Below are positions 45,801 to 57,257 of a DNA stretch of 64,000 nucleotides, piece after piece (position 1 is the stretch's first letter; every line of letters begins with the position of its first letter). The DNA is from Lamellibrachia columna (Eukaryota; Annelida; Polychaeta; Sabellida; Siboglinidae): contig OY759263.1 in the NCBI GenBank assembly GCA_963662155.1, forward strand, positions 41,202,584 through 41,266,583. Reading direction: 5' to 3'. The translations under genes and the position numbers were made by a program. The notes beneath the pieces are model-generated. The model was not told the DNA's origin. It searched no databases and worked only from the letters and a program-made list of their open reading frames with translations.

Positions 45801-46722
45801 TCAGAACAGTCCGGTCCTGCGCCGTCGAAAATGGAGTGTCACGGTCACCTTGCCGTACTCGAATGGCACGCACCGTCCGGTGTCGTCTCTTTTATTGATC
45901 TCTATCGACTTGAAGTGGGCGTACAACAGAGGCACGTAGTGAATGTTAGTGAACCGATCATATACCGTGGCACCGTGACTTCCACCAACCGGAAGGGACC
46001 GTAACAAAGGTGCGAGACTGTCACCGACTATGCGAAACTCCTCGACGTCCGTATAGACGTAGATGGCATCGAACCCTCTTGATCCATGTCCACCACGTTG
46101 TCGGCCTCTTTACGGTTGGAGTACGGACCATCGGCAGTCTCTTTGGGTGGTGCAACCGATATTTCTTCCACGTAGACTCGGGTGGGTGTACACGCCCTCT
46201 CCTGCATTGGCCATGGCTGCTAGTAGTGTTGGCGGCAGTGGTGCCTCTGTTGACTGCGGTGGCTGTGTTGGCGGACTAGTGATCGTCGACGTGTCAAATC
46301 CTAACATTCTTGCCAGCGCACTGCGGTCAGGTACACTGAACTCGGTGCCCAGTGTCATGTGTAACGTCATTTTTGAGTGATGGCGCTGTAGCTCATTTTT
46401 GCCCGTAACTTATCCGTCGACATACTGTCCAGTCCCTTGTTGATATGGTTCATCAATGTCATGGGAGTCTTGTAATATCCAGCACTGATCTTCGCACTCG
46501 GGCTTAGACCCGTAGGATTCATCTCGTTAAGGAACATCCAGGTGTCTTTCACTCCTACGTTGTACCACGTATGTTGATACTGTATCTCTGCTAACCCACA
46601 CTCCCACTCGCCACTCAGGTCGATACGTTAAGGCAAGTCCGTGATGTAATGGGCCAACGTATTGCGGGATACATCTTCATGGAAGCGTTACTAGGTAGGG
46701 TCAGGTAGAAATCAGTCGTCAT
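45801..46722 (-). pseudogene. Penton-like minor capsid protein, multiply frameshifted
   Basis: ATG at 46,722 begins MTTDFYLTLPSNASM. Family landmarks follow in changing frames: LSGEWECGLAEIQY with TWYNV (about 46,560-46,620), LRAKMSYSAI (about 46,380), then RFTNIHYVPLL and PFEYGKVTVTLHFRR at the end. There is a stop at 46,628-46,630 and at least three frameshifts. The motifs are those of the single-jelly-roll minor capsid of Maverick-type elements; the penton role is from family knowledge. The end lies 2 bp from the pX-like start. Confidence 0.7.
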
Positions 46723-47053
46723 TGCATCTCAACGTGGGATTGGGGAGCAGGTAACCCAAAGAACTACTCAACAGGGCAGTCCACAGATTAGAATTATCGT
46801 GACCTGTGGTCAGGTTGTAAATGCTTATCAGGATGACCGTGAACAAGACAAGGACCTGACACAGAAAGACTATTTCCTCTTTAGGACACACGGTACCGGA
46901 CAGATGCCAAGGAGTGCTGTCCTCTGCGTTCTGCGCGTCAGTACTGTCATCTGCTGCTGCTGCTGCTGCTTCTGCTACTACGTCTTCTTGTTCCCCCTCC
47001 TCCTCTTCTATGGTGGTGGTGGTGAAGTTCGTTGTTGTCGTGTCTTGTGTCAT
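46712..47053 (-). CDS. Two-helix membrane protein of the Maverick
   Basis: 113 residues, apparently intact. The N-terminal half is Thr- and Glu/Ala-rich and acidic; residues of about 60-83 (EEIVFLCQVLVLFTVILISI) and 92-106 (ALLSSSLGYLLPNP) are hydrophobic helices. Its ATG overlaps the integrase stop as ATGA, and its end overlaps the penton start by about 11 bases. The conserved SSLGYLLPNP tail recurs in small proteins next to Maverick capsid genes. Function unknown; a virion or host-membrane role is a guess. Confidence 0.7.
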   Translation of the reverse strand: MTQDTTTTNFTTTTIEEEEGEQEDVVAEAAAAAADDSTDAQNAEDSTPWHLSGTVCPKEEIVFLCQVLVLFTVILISIYNLTTGHDNSNLWTALLSSSLGYLLPNPTLRCNDD

Positions 47054-48152
47054 TTCTCGAATGAAGTGTCACCATACGTGCGGCTAGTCTTTATAGTGGA
47101 GTGGACGAGTGCCTTGGCATCGATCCAGCTGTTGAATTTGGAGGAGTGGCCGAACCATTTCACACAAGCCTCCGTTCGTCTACCTACCTTACGACGCTGC
47201 AGTACCGCTTCCACGTAGTACATTTTATCGGCGGGTATCGATACCTTCTGCAGCTCCAGTTCGTAGAAGGTGCCGTCCAGCACTTAGCCGAGATCGTCCC
47301 TCAATCGGTACACGGTTGAATCGGAGGGATGAACCTCGTGTATCGTGAACATCTCTTCGCTCCAGTTCACCGCGTAACCTTTTTCAAACTTACCCTTGTA
47401 CTTGCTGACGCGCACGCGATCCGACACGCGCAACTTGGGCACGCCCTTACCGTCGTGACCCTACAGACGCTGCCACACCTCTTCTTGTGTGGAATTACCT
47501 GTGACGGAGCCATGCCGATACTGCGGTGGGGGGTGTTGTTGTACGATTGCACCAAGTCCTGAAGGACGTCGATGTATCGCCACGTCTGATGTTTCGTGAA
47601 GTATCGCCATATGCGCGTCTTCAACGTTCTGTTGAAACTTTCCACGACGCTCGCCTTCGTCTCCGCGTTGTGCGTGGAGAAGTGATGGATGCCGTGCTTC
47701 TTCAACAGAGCCTGAACGGATTTATTAAGAAATTCCAGTCCTTGATCTGTCTGCAACGTCTTTGGCCAGCCTTTGATGAACTTGGTGTCAAGCGCTGCTA
47801 CCAACGACGCCGCGGACTTGTTCTTCATAGGAAAACACCTGGCCACTTTCGAGAAGACGCCGATCACCCTGAGGAGAAAGGTCATACCGTTGTTGTCCTT
47901 TTTCAACTTCGATAGATCGACGAAATCGGCCTGCCACTGCTGACGTAGACCACCCACGATAACGCGTCGTCTCTTAAAATGACGTCTAGCCGGTTTGTGT
48001 AGGGTATAGGCGTCCTGTTCCGACAACCATTCTGCGACCATTTTTCGTGGCATGCGCGTGACGCGTCGCAAGGCATCGACTCCACCGTAACTATCTACCC
48101 TTCTCGGATCGAAGTAGACCGACCTCAGTGGTTGTTCTTTCCTCGGTGCCAT
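47050..48152 (-). pseudogene. Retroviral-type (rve) integrase with chromodomain, broken
   Basis: ATG at 48,152 (MAPRKEQ). Order: GGVDALRR zinc-like lead, WLSEQDAYTLHKPARRHF, catalytic core WQADFVDL (Asp), LQTDQGLEFLN (Asp), KASVVESFNRTLK (Glu). All three acidic catalytic residues are present, although VIDVFSK has become VIGVFSK. After PSQVIPH a frameshift (about 47,480) is followed by a TAG (about 47,463) and another TAG (47,285). The C-terminus is a chromodomain-like KWFGHSSKFNSWIDA. It would insert the element into host DNA. Confidence 0.88.
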
Positions 48153-48346
48153 TAAAAGAGTTCCGATGGATTGGCGGTGGTTGTGACGTTGAATCCGCAA
48201 CACGATTCTTGACGAGTGACGACGAGTACGCTGACGTACACCAGAACACACACTACCACACCCACAACGATGACGAATGACCGATAATCAAGTAGTTAAA
48301 CCATATGCCGAATAGCGAGTACTGTATAAGACTTCGGGCTATAGCG

Positions 48347-49103
48347 TCAGCAATCAAGTAAAGTCCACCGTAAAATATCGCAACGATGACGGAACGGTAG
48401 TGGATCGCTCAACATCGTAGCGCACACTGTGCTATGGACACGATAACGGAACGGTATGTGTCCTGTGGATCGCTCAACTTCGTAGCGCGCACGACGACGA
48501 CGACCTGGAGTGGGTGTCGTCGGCGTCGATTGACGTATGTAGTCTCTTCTGGCAACGTTACAGACCAACTCCATGGGTAGGTTCATGGCACGGAGTTGTC
48601 TTGCGAATGGTCGCCATCCCGTTAGATCGGTCTTTCTCTTTCGCAACAGATCATTCACGAGATCCACCACGTTACTTCTAGCAACCAGCACACACCCTCG
48701 TGGATCAGTTCGCCGCGAGCGGTCCAAGATATGTCTCTTTTGAGATGTTCCATCAAACGTCTGGCTTTGGCTTGCATGGTCTTGGGAACGGTGTCCACGA
48801 CGTCGACCTCTATTCCGCAAGTAGCAGGAGCTCCCTCCGCCACCCCCGCCACTGCCCCCGCCCCCGCCCCCGCCTCATTCACCGCGACCACGCGTACCGG
48901 TTCCTTGACGTTTTTATCGGACAAGACGTTGTACCGTTGCAACACCTGATTATACAGTGTTACCTTGGTCATGTCGTCGTAGTCCTTTCTATCGAGGATG
49001 GTCATCACCTCGTCGTCGAGGGCTTGCACCTTCTTACCTAAGGTGTCCGTTGCGGGTGGGGTGAACGAAGCGTGTCCAACATTCGTGGGTCCACCAATGC
49101 CAT
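48347..49103 (-). pseudogene. Conserved Maverick protein of unknown function, frameshifted
   Basis: The start [12 protein letters not shown] (ATG at 49,103) breaks by a one-base shift into [18 protein letters not shown] and LYNQVLQRYNVL. An Ala/Gly-rich linker (GAGAGAVAG) follows, then AKARRLMEHLKRDISW. After another frameshift (about 48,690) come NVVDLVNDLLRKRKTDLTGW and NLPMELVCN. These motifs recur between integrase and ATPase genes in animal Mavericks as I recall them; no function is known to me. Confidence 0.6.
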
Positions 49104-49122
49104 CTTGCGTGCGTGTTCCATG

Positions 49123-49337
<215 letters not shown>

Positions 49338-49339
<2 letters not shown>

Positions 49340-49705
49340 ACCTCTTGAACAGCACCTCTCGGAGCAAGGGTAGAAAGACCGAACTTGCCAACGGTGCTAG
49401 GAAGGCCGATAGGAAACCTCCGCTCCGTCGCTCGCCGACCTGCTGTTGCAGCAAGATGCGTCTTCTCCTGGCACCTGGCGTTTGGTCTGAGCCAACTCGC
49501 GTAATTTCGTCCTGTATATACTCAAACGTCTCCTCTGTAATTCTCTCAATGGAATGTTCTATTTTAATATGTTGTAGGCACACTCGGCTAGGGCACACAG
49601 CAGATCGGCGTCGGCGTTGGCGATGATGGCCTTTCTCAGTTTGTTGCTTTTGAATCTTTTCAGAGCCTGTATGCACAAAATGTGTCTCTTCACCAGGTCA
49701 GACAT
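49338..49705 (-). pseudogene. Small basic GGFL-type Maverick protein, broken
   Basis: ATG at 49,705 opens with MSDLVKRHILCIQALKRF, then [16 protein letters not shown] at 49,559-49,561 interrupts. The frame continues with [20 protein letters not shown], then shifts to a frame encoding [10 protein letters not shown] and [11 protein letters not shown]. The helix-rich basic body with a terminal GGFL-hydrophobic tail recurs in Mavericks and adintoviruses. It may be a core or membrane-active peptide precursor; the function is inferred. Confidence 0.6.
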
Positions 49706-49742
49706 GGTACGAACGATGAGACTGTCCACGCATGCGGTCTTT

Positions 49743-50359
49743 TTATGCCTTAGGCAAGTACACGTACTGAACACCGTCGTCTGGAAAGATGGCCGTGCGC
49801 AGACGCATGTTCTCGGGCGTGTCCTGCTTGAGATCGACCAATAGATAGCCGTACGGTACCGACATGGCGTCTTTAAAAGCCTCTTGAACGAACTTGGCGC
49901 GCCCCGGATACATCTGCCGAGCCAAGTGCGACATCTGCGAGGCGTCACGAGGATTCTTGAACACCACAATGTACTGAGAATTCAGACTGATGGTACGACT
50001 CTCTTTGTTTTTAGGGAACATGTTCTGTACTAGATACAGCACGGACGTGTTCCTGTGATGACTTTTTTAGTGAACAAGGTCGTGACCCATTCGTACGTTT
50101 CTGCCATGAGATCGTCTGTGACGATGAGGTTCCTCGTCGACGAATCGAACATGCTCGCACTCGGCAACCCTACCTCGAACCGCACGTCGACTAAGCCCAT
50201 CTTTGTGTAAGCATCTTGCCATTCTCCGTAACACAACGTGATCCGTTCGGGGGGTGGATCGATCATCGCAGCAGCGTGACGTAGCATACGCGTCACCAAA
50301 GTGCATCCCGTCGGTCCGGCGACGATGCACGTGAAAGGATGTTTCCACCATGCGTCCAT
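49743..50359 (-). pseudogene. A32-type DNA-packaging ATPase, broken
   Basis: ATG at 50,359 (MDAWWKHPFTC). The Walker A region reads VAGPTGCTLVTRML: the expected Gly-Lys after GPTGC is missing, as if six bases were lost. Walker B is RNLIVTDDLMAET. A one-base gain in a run of six A at about 50,068 shifts the frame. The C-terminal half (SLNSQYIVVFKNPRDASQM, YGYLLVDLKQDTPENMRLRT) is open in the new frame. The family pumps genomes into capsids; this copy cannot hydrolyse ATP. Confidence 0.82.
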
Positions 50360-50398
50360 GGGCGCTCATGAAAGACGACCAGAGTGCATCGCCTTTTT

Positions 50399-53300
50399 CT
50401 ACACGTCCACCGGACCAGTGCTCACCCCGTCCTCGTTCACCATGCGTTTGGCGTAGAAGTAGGTAAGAGCCGCTCATTCCTGCATGTAAGTCAACACGGT
50501 AGAGTGACGCACTGGGAACCAGCGGTTCTTTCCACTTCTGCTCCGACAATCCACATTGAACAGGCCCGGTGTCCTCTTATCGTACGCCCTGCGCGCCTTA
50601 CAGCACGCCTCGTCGCCGACCCACGGTCTATTGGCGAGTCGACAGCGCACGTACTCGTTCCGATGGTCGTCGCAACATTCGGACGGCAGCCATTCGGAGC
50701 GGTGCCGGAAGTAATGTTCTCGTAGTTCCGGGGTCACGAGGGCGTCGACGGACTCGGCGGCCGAGGCCAAATAGGCGGTGTCTGTATCCATCTCACAATA
50801 CTGAAAAAGAGGGCGCTCCAGGTACCTGTTGATAAAGTCGTAATAGAACTGCAACATGCGCATCATGGCGTACTGTAGAACGAAGAATCCCACGTGTACG
50901 GGCAGGGTGTACGTGACGGTTTTCTTGTTCATCTCTATCTCGTACGCATCGTCAACGACGACGTCGATTTGTCGGAATCGTCCATCGTTGACCATGAGCG
51001 ATGCCGCCTTCTCTGTGCAGTAGTTGATGTTACGATGTCGGTCCACGTTGGTGATGGTCTTTCCGTAAACCGAGTTCCCCAGCAACTTCATGGTGTCTGC
51101 GATGATGGCCATGTGTGAGTGGACGTCTCCCTCGCGTCGCGCCGTGGACATGCATCGCCGAACCGCCGGATGCACGGGATGGGATCGTACTCTATGATCT
51201 GGTACACGTGCGACACCTCGAGACCGTGGTCCATATACCATCGCAGCAGAGGCGTGGCGAGCAAGATCTTATCGCCTCGATAACTGCCCACGAGCATTCG
51301 CCTCGGAGTCGCCATGATGTTGTGCTCCTCGGCGTATCGGCGCATGAAAGGTCCGAGATCGTCGCGTGTCAGACTTATGTTCTTGAAAATGGGCTGCTTC
51401 TCAGCAAAGTGTTCGAGTAATGCTTCCGGCACGCAAGCCACTCAGGATCTGTTGCGACGTCATCGTCCATCTTGCGTGACGTCGTCGCGGAAATGCAGCA
51501 TCCAGACACTTTTTCACGACAGGATCTCGTCTAATCTCTTTCCACTCGCATTCCCACAACTCGACGACCTTGACGAATTGACGTAGGTAGGCGGTGCTCT
51601 TTCGGGTCTCGGCGAGCAGTTCAGCCATGGGTTTCCCGTTGACTGCGTTGACCTCTTGACGGGTGCAAGGGTGACCATGAAAAAAAACATCCGTGGTACT
51701 GATAAGCTGTTTTCGTCTCGCTGCACCACCCGTTCACTGACAGTTTGCCTATTCTCTTCTCTCGACTGTTGATCTGGTGTCGTATGACGCGTCCCGAACG
51801 TTTTCCCAAGTCAACCATTCCGCAGCCATCTGCGCCGATTCGGGACGGAAGTCGTTATCTTCCCGTCGTCGCGTGTACCATCCCATAGGCATGTCTTGCA
51901 TGAGTGGTCACAAGTACAGGGCGTTGGCATCGCATCGGACGATGGACCAGTACGGACGAGCGGCCTCTCCGTACTCGTTCTGACGTAGCGTGGTGACCCC
52001 TTTCTCGTGATAGCGGTGAAAAATGAGCGAAGCTCCGCCAACCACGTGATCTTTGACGAGGTGATGAAGATCTTTATTCTTCTCGTTGAAGATGGTAACA
52101 GTCAACTGAAGGCCTTTTTCGATGGAGGTGTGGTGTCGTCGAGCCTCTCCAGATGGTCCATGTACTCGTACGGGAAATGACCTTTCGTCACCTCACAACC
52201 GTACGCCGGGGGCTATGTAATTGGTCACGTCTAGGAATTTCACCTGAGCCGTCGAAAGACACATGAACGTGTTGTTGCTTTTAATGACGAAAAACGACCC
52301 GATACCCTCGTTCTCTTCTTCTTTGTCGTCTTCTTCTTCTTGTTCGTCTTGTACCACTGTCTTTGACGTGGATAGGAAGAAGGGTATGAGGAACTGTTTG
52401 ATGGCATTGAGATCATACTTATCCGAATTGAATCCAATGACGGGTAACTGATCCATCCATAAATTTGTCCCATCAGCTTTTTGTATGGAATGGTCGGTGG
52501 ACGAGATTCCTTGTCGACGGCTGATCGTGCAGCCTCCTCCCGTTCGTCCCAGTTCGTCAGTGCCTCTGCGAGTTGTTCCAACATATCCTCGTACGAGTCT
52601 TTGATCTTGTCGTACGCGGCGTCACTCATCGCTCGCAAGATCCATCCATCATGGCGCTCACCAACTTGTTGGTGTCTCCATCCGTGACGAGACATTGCAC
52701 TTGCTCGTGAACGGGCACGTTTGATACCACGCTAACGCTCAGTGAGACGTGACGCGCAACCCAGTGGACCTTATCACTGTCTGACGGAAGTTCTTCGGTG
52801 TCGAACCAACACTCTAAGTCAAAGGTGGCTCGATACGGATATTAGCACAACGATTCAGCCACACGAATGTTCTCGTCGTCCAGACGTTCGAACACCGATG
52901 GAGTCGAATGGTACACGCCACCTGGATAGACTCGACGCACATCCCCCGTATACGTGCGCTCGACACGAGTTGCAGTACATGCGTACATCTTGGATGAAGG
53001 GAAAATGTGTCTCGTGAAGGTTGAGATACATTGTTTCGGGGTACTTACATAACGATCGACGGACCAGTTCGGTGGTCGACTTACCATCTTCTGCATCCGG
53101 TTTGACGAGTTTGTACACGCACACGTTCGTTTGGAACGTGGTCTCTATGCGATAGATGTCATCCAACCTGATCCCGGCAAATTTTTCCATGGGTACATCG
53201 TCTCGATCGTATGCCTCGTACAGCGTCTTCACCGTTGGTTCCACTCGATATAGATCGCATCATGGATGCAGGGCCAGACACCGAGAAGAGACACAGGTTA

Positions 53301-54043
53301 TCATTGTACCTCTTGTTATTGTTGGATTCCATTTCCAGACCGATGACGCTTTTCTTCTTCTTTATGTAGACCAGAAAGGGGTCGCCTGTACACATCCTAT
53401 TGGATGATCGATGATGCGATTGATGAAGAAGGTGACATTGGTCACGAGTTCGCACACCCACGCAGAATCCGGTCTTTGATTGATGGCCCATTGCAAGACG
53501 TTGGTTTCTTGGATGCGTTCGAGAAAGTCATCAAAGTCCTTGCTGTTGGTGATGAGACTGGGCTCGTCCAGATGGCGTCCACAGCAATTACACGAGGAAT
53601 GATAGTACATGTTTCGACCTGTGTTCTTGTTTCTCAGAACGAACCCGTAACTGAGGTTAATATTGAATGCATTGGTATGTTCCTGGAACATGATCTTCAA
53701 AGGAGCCTCTAGTACGGTCGTGTCTAGCGTGATTAATCTGTAATCGTACCTGCACTGGAGGGGACCTCTCGATGCGCGGGTCCTTATGGTCGACCAGTGC
53801 GCTCGAAAGACATCTAGCAGTTCCGTTGACAGAGTGTCGGAGAAGGGAAGTCGATCTGGCGGATCGATGGGATCTTCGTCGGTAACGAGTGGGTGGTGGG
53901 GTGTGGTAGTGTCTTCCCTTTTTGATCTCTTTGGTAATGGTGGTTCGGTGACGTCGACACATGCGGTTCGTGCGTGTCTGGTCAAGAGCCCACGTCTTTC
54001 GAACTTCCGTCCACATTTCGTGCACGTGTAGACGGTGGTGTTT

Positions 54044-54095
<52 letters not shown>

Positions 54096-54101
54096 AACTA
54101 T

Positions 54102-54145
<44 letters not shown>

Positions 54146-54410
54146 ATTAACCATGACATGACGATTTAGGTTGTCCAATCTCCCGAACGTTGCACCGCAT
54201 TTCTCGCACACGTATTTCGCTCTCTTTGCGTGGTCGCTAGGTGCACCACTGCTTGCGGTGGCACGGAATACGAATGAACGTCCGAAGATGGTGTTGAATG
54301 ACTATCCACGTGTCGTTGTAGCTCTGCACACGTGTCGAAGGCGAGCTCACAGTGACGACATATGTATTTTTATGGTGATGACTGCGTCTACAACTGAGAG
54401 GTCACGGACC
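50399..54410 (-). pseudogene. Zinc-finger protein-primed DNA polymerase B, left copy
   Basis: N-terminus: C2H2-like fingers (YICRHC..H..H; a second beside the trinucleotide repeat; YTCTKCGRKF with RHARTAC). Then an N-terminal domain (53,400-54,020), YPGGVYH region, exonuclease motif FDLECWFD (52,800-52,823), exonuclease II FNSDKYDLN, palm A DANALYL (51,911), KLLGNSVYG (51,062-51,088) and palm C MDTDT (50,777-50,790; canonical DTDS). Lesions include TGA after DANALYL (51,908-51,910), a shift at about 52,630, a roughly 250-bp deletion near 52,100, a 58-bp deletion near 52,970 and TGA at 50,474. It would replicate the element. Confidence 0.88.
54046..54143. repeat. (CTA)n trinucleotide repeat in the polymerase N-terminus
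   Basis: About 98 bp of CTA, one interruption by CAACTATTA. On the minus strand it is (TAG)n or, in the polymerase frame, AGT codons giving poly-Ser between zinc fingers 2 and 3. The matching repeat in the right arm (61,030-61,121) differs in length. Confidence 0.95.
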
Positions 54411-54548
54411 CTCAGTACATCTATATAGCGTGTGCGGGGTGGAGGTGGTGTATCTTAAGAAGTGAATGATGTGCGCGGTGGTATATCATAAGAAGTGAAT
54501 GATGTGTATGCGTTTGCGAGGTGATGAGTGATACGACGTGTTCCTATG

Positions 54549-55187
54549 ACAATGGCTACTATTGTTCTCTATGTCCAATATCATTGACTACGGGTTCCCT
54601 TTCAACTATTGAGGGGTGTCATTTGCAGGAATATAACAATGACAACACGTTCCATTCCTATTATCACTTTTATTAAATAGAATACATGTGTGGTGTGTGA
54701 AATGTATATATATTATAAGGTGTGAACAGAAGGTAAATGGCGGTGCGAGGTGGATAGAAAATAATGACTGTGCATATATGAGTACGTGCATGTGCGGAGT
54801 GGTGGTGTATGCTATGATAAGGTTACTATTGTCCACAATATCCAATATCTTTGACTACGGGTTCTCTTAACTATGCAGGGGTGTCACTCGCCGTAATATA
54901 ACTATGACAACACATTCCATTCCTTTTGTCACTTTTATTAAATAGAATACATATGTTGTGTTGTGTAAAGTTCATCTTGTAATACTAATAATAAAGGTCA
55001 TCTTCTAAGGTTATATATATATATATATATATAATAAAATTCATCTTTTAATACTAAAGTTCATCTTGTAAACTTATTGCGTGTGTGTTTGTGTGTTTCT
55101 ATTCCTTTTGTCACTTTTATTAAATAGAATACATGTTTTGTAAAGTTCATATTCTAATACTAATAATAAAGTTCATCTTCTAAACTT

Positions 55188-55260
<73 letters not shown>
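54549..55260. repeat. Left-arm tandem repeats and (GT)n tract
   Basis: Non-coding stretch between polymerase and Pro/Ser ORF. A block of about 140 bp (GGCTACTATTGT to TTATTAAATAGAATACAT) is repeated at 54,549 and 54,823, with a shorter third copy near 55,100. Each copy contains TTTATTAAATAG, whose reverse complement is a TTTAATAAAA poly(A)-like signal. A (TA)n lies at 55,013-55,032 and a (GT)n at 55,189-55,260. Confidence 0.85.
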
Positions 55261-55261
<1 letters not shown>

Positions 55262-55812
55262 CATATGAGCCACGGATACATTCCATGCATAGTCTGTATA
55301 GCAGTGTTCTGATATTCTTGTGATGTTATGGTGTAGCTGACATGTGTAGCTAAACAGTTTATTGATTCTTCCACTAACATGGTGGATTGAGTTAATTGTA
55401 GATATACCAATAGCAACATTGCACAGTCTGTCATCCCCACGCAGTCATCAAATGTTGATGATGGTATGATGAGTGGTGGAAGTGGGGCTGATGATGATGA
55501 CATCATTAGGGGAATGGATAGAGTCGATGGTGGAGATGACGTCTGGGTTTCGCCGTCATGACACGACGGTGGTGGAGACGTCTGGGTTTCGACGTCATGA
55601 CGCGGCTGTGATGGAGACGACATCTGAATTTCGACAAACCGACATGGTGGTGGGATGTCTACCTTATGGGAGTGACGGTGGTGAATTGAATTCAACCTAT
55701 GCCGCAGGTCGTTCTGACGTAAGCGCTGGACGACACGGTGTGTCCTCGTCTTATCGGTCATGGCCGTCGCCATCGCTGATATAATTTGATCGTCATCACA
55801 TGCCTGTCTCAT
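55261..55812 (-). CDS. Pro/Ser-rich ORF of unknown function, left copy
   Basis: 183 residues. An N-terminal basic helix (QRLRQNDLRHRLNSIHHRH) is followed by three 14-15-residue repeats of the type CHDGETQTSSPP, then Pro/Ser and a hydrophobic C-terminal half (CAMLLLVYLQ). Both arms keep the frame open despite several substitutions, which suggests either constraint or a recent duplication. It is transcribed toward the polymerase. I do not recognise the protein. Confidence 0.5.
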
Positions 55813-56082
55813 GTGACGCAGACCAGTCGATATCTATACCAACAGAGAATAGACACATGAACCTACCACGTCCAGTTCTGATGTAATTGACATACGTTTC
55901 TCAAAGCTGACCGTGACACGGAACTCCCGCAGCAGCACCAGTGAGACATAACGGTCTGCCTCTATCCTCATAGCGGTGTACGTGTTGCCAGTGAACCCTA
56001 ATACCCATGACGCTAGTCAATGGAAATGTTTGCCCACACCTCAGTACCTTAACAGTCAGTCAGCAGGACACGCAAGACGAAC

Positions 56083-57011
56083 CCCAGAAGTCGCGAGCTT
56101 AAGGGTGTTTCCACCTCTCCAGAGGCTCGAGGGTAACGACGAGGCGACTTGCGGATGTTTACCATCACGCCAGAGGTCGTGAGCTTAGGGGTGGTGCATC
56201 CACCTCGCCATAGCCTCAATCGATGTACTACGATGTGCGATAATACAGTCTACCTTGTCGCAGCTGTTTAAGTCAATCAAATACGCGGCAATCGTTAGCT
56301 ACTAGATCGGTGCCGAATATATTGATAAATGTTAGTAGTTAATGAGTGGAAATGACCATGTAAAAGAGGCTCCCAGTTTGGGATGGGCTTCCGGTTTCCG
56401 GTCGCACAGCCTTCTGGGTAGCCTGAGCGTCCCCTGGCGGCGTCTGTAACCCTATCCGTATCCTAGAGCGCCCCCTGACGACTGGAGGTAACCCTAACCG
56501 TAGTAACCCCAACTTTTTGACGATTGCGACGTGACCCCGACCTGACGTCATCAGAGGTGAACCCTGACCCTAACGGAGTGACCGCTACCCTAACGTAACG
56601 ACTGGCGCTAAGCGTAACCCCCCGGCTCGTTGTCGCCCGCGGTACCCTACCCAGCCGAAAGCCGTCGGGACCGGAGCTATATAGTGACTTTATAGGTGTT
56701 GGACATAAGACGTCGTAAAACGAAAAGTTTTCAATATGATGTGTTAATGTAATATGTATTCTGTAGCCTACATGTATGCCTACATTTTTTCGCTTTAGGT
56801 ATAAACATTCATCCGTTGTTTTTTATGTGGTAGCAGGGTGAAATGTGGTCATATTTCTTTTGCTAGCGTCGTTACAAACAAATCGACACAACACTTCGTT
56901 GAATAAAGTCACAAGGAAACTTTATTATTATTTTTTTAAATAAAGACATCATGGTGAATAATAATATAGTGATGACATTATTGTTTGTCATTGTCTCGAT
57001 AATCGTCAAGA
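56083..57011. other. Spacer, left part: no gene seen
   Basis: 56,083-56,700 is GC-rich with degenerate CCCTAA-like words and no open frame of interest. 56,700-57,011 is AT-rich and contains AATAAA on plus at 56,902 and TTTATT at 56,921, the poly(A) signal of the next minus-strand gene. Confidence 0.45.
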
Positions 57012-57257
57012 TTAAGGTGCAAGGACCAGTGGCGGCAGCGAGCAGCCACGCCTGTCCAACAAAACGCGTGGGCGTCGTGCTTTGACGGCTTCGGCCATCA
57101 CGGCCGCCCACATCCATCTGCGATCGATATATGCCGCATTTTCGTTATATTCGGCATTCCAATCTTCTTCGTCGACGTAACAGCCATGGTCATCATCATC
57201 GTCGTCGTCATCCACACACATGTGCTGTAAACCAGTTCTTCCATGACGGCTGCCCAT
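57012..57257 (-). CDS. Small Asp-rich protein with own TATA and poly(A) signals
   Basis: 81 residues: MGSRHGRTGLQHMCV, an uninterrupted run of eight Asp, an acidic/aromatic stretch (EEDWNAEYNENAAY), then a basic helix (RRWMWAAVMAEAVKARRPR). A TATATA box lies about 77 bp upstream (57,334-57,340), and AATAAA on the minus strand lies about 86 bp downstream of the stop (56,921). It therefore looks like a complete compact transcription unit. Function unknown. Confidence 0.5.
   Translation of the reverse strand: MGSRHGRTGLQHMCVDDDDDDDDHGCYVDEEDWNAEYNENAAYIDRRWMWAAVMAEAVKARRPRVLLDRRGCSLPPLVLAP

Larger units (their letters stand above)
51469..56082 (-). repeat. Left arm of head-to-head inverted repeat
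   Basis: Reverse-complement match to 59,079-64,000, starting at the shared GGTTCGTCTTGCGTGTCCTG and continuing to the right window edge. The outer limit of the arm is therefore unknown. Arms differ by scattered substitutions, microsatellite lengths, a four-base change near 52,455 and two deletions in this arm. Confidence 0.95.

Noticed and set aside
53404..54161. Plus-strand frames opposite the polymerase N-terminus, including a Tyr-rich run
   Set aside because: Antisense shadows of the polymerase and its triplet repeat.
56440..56630. Telomere-like CCCTAA words in the spacer
   Set aside because: They are scattered and degenerate, not a tandem telomeric array.
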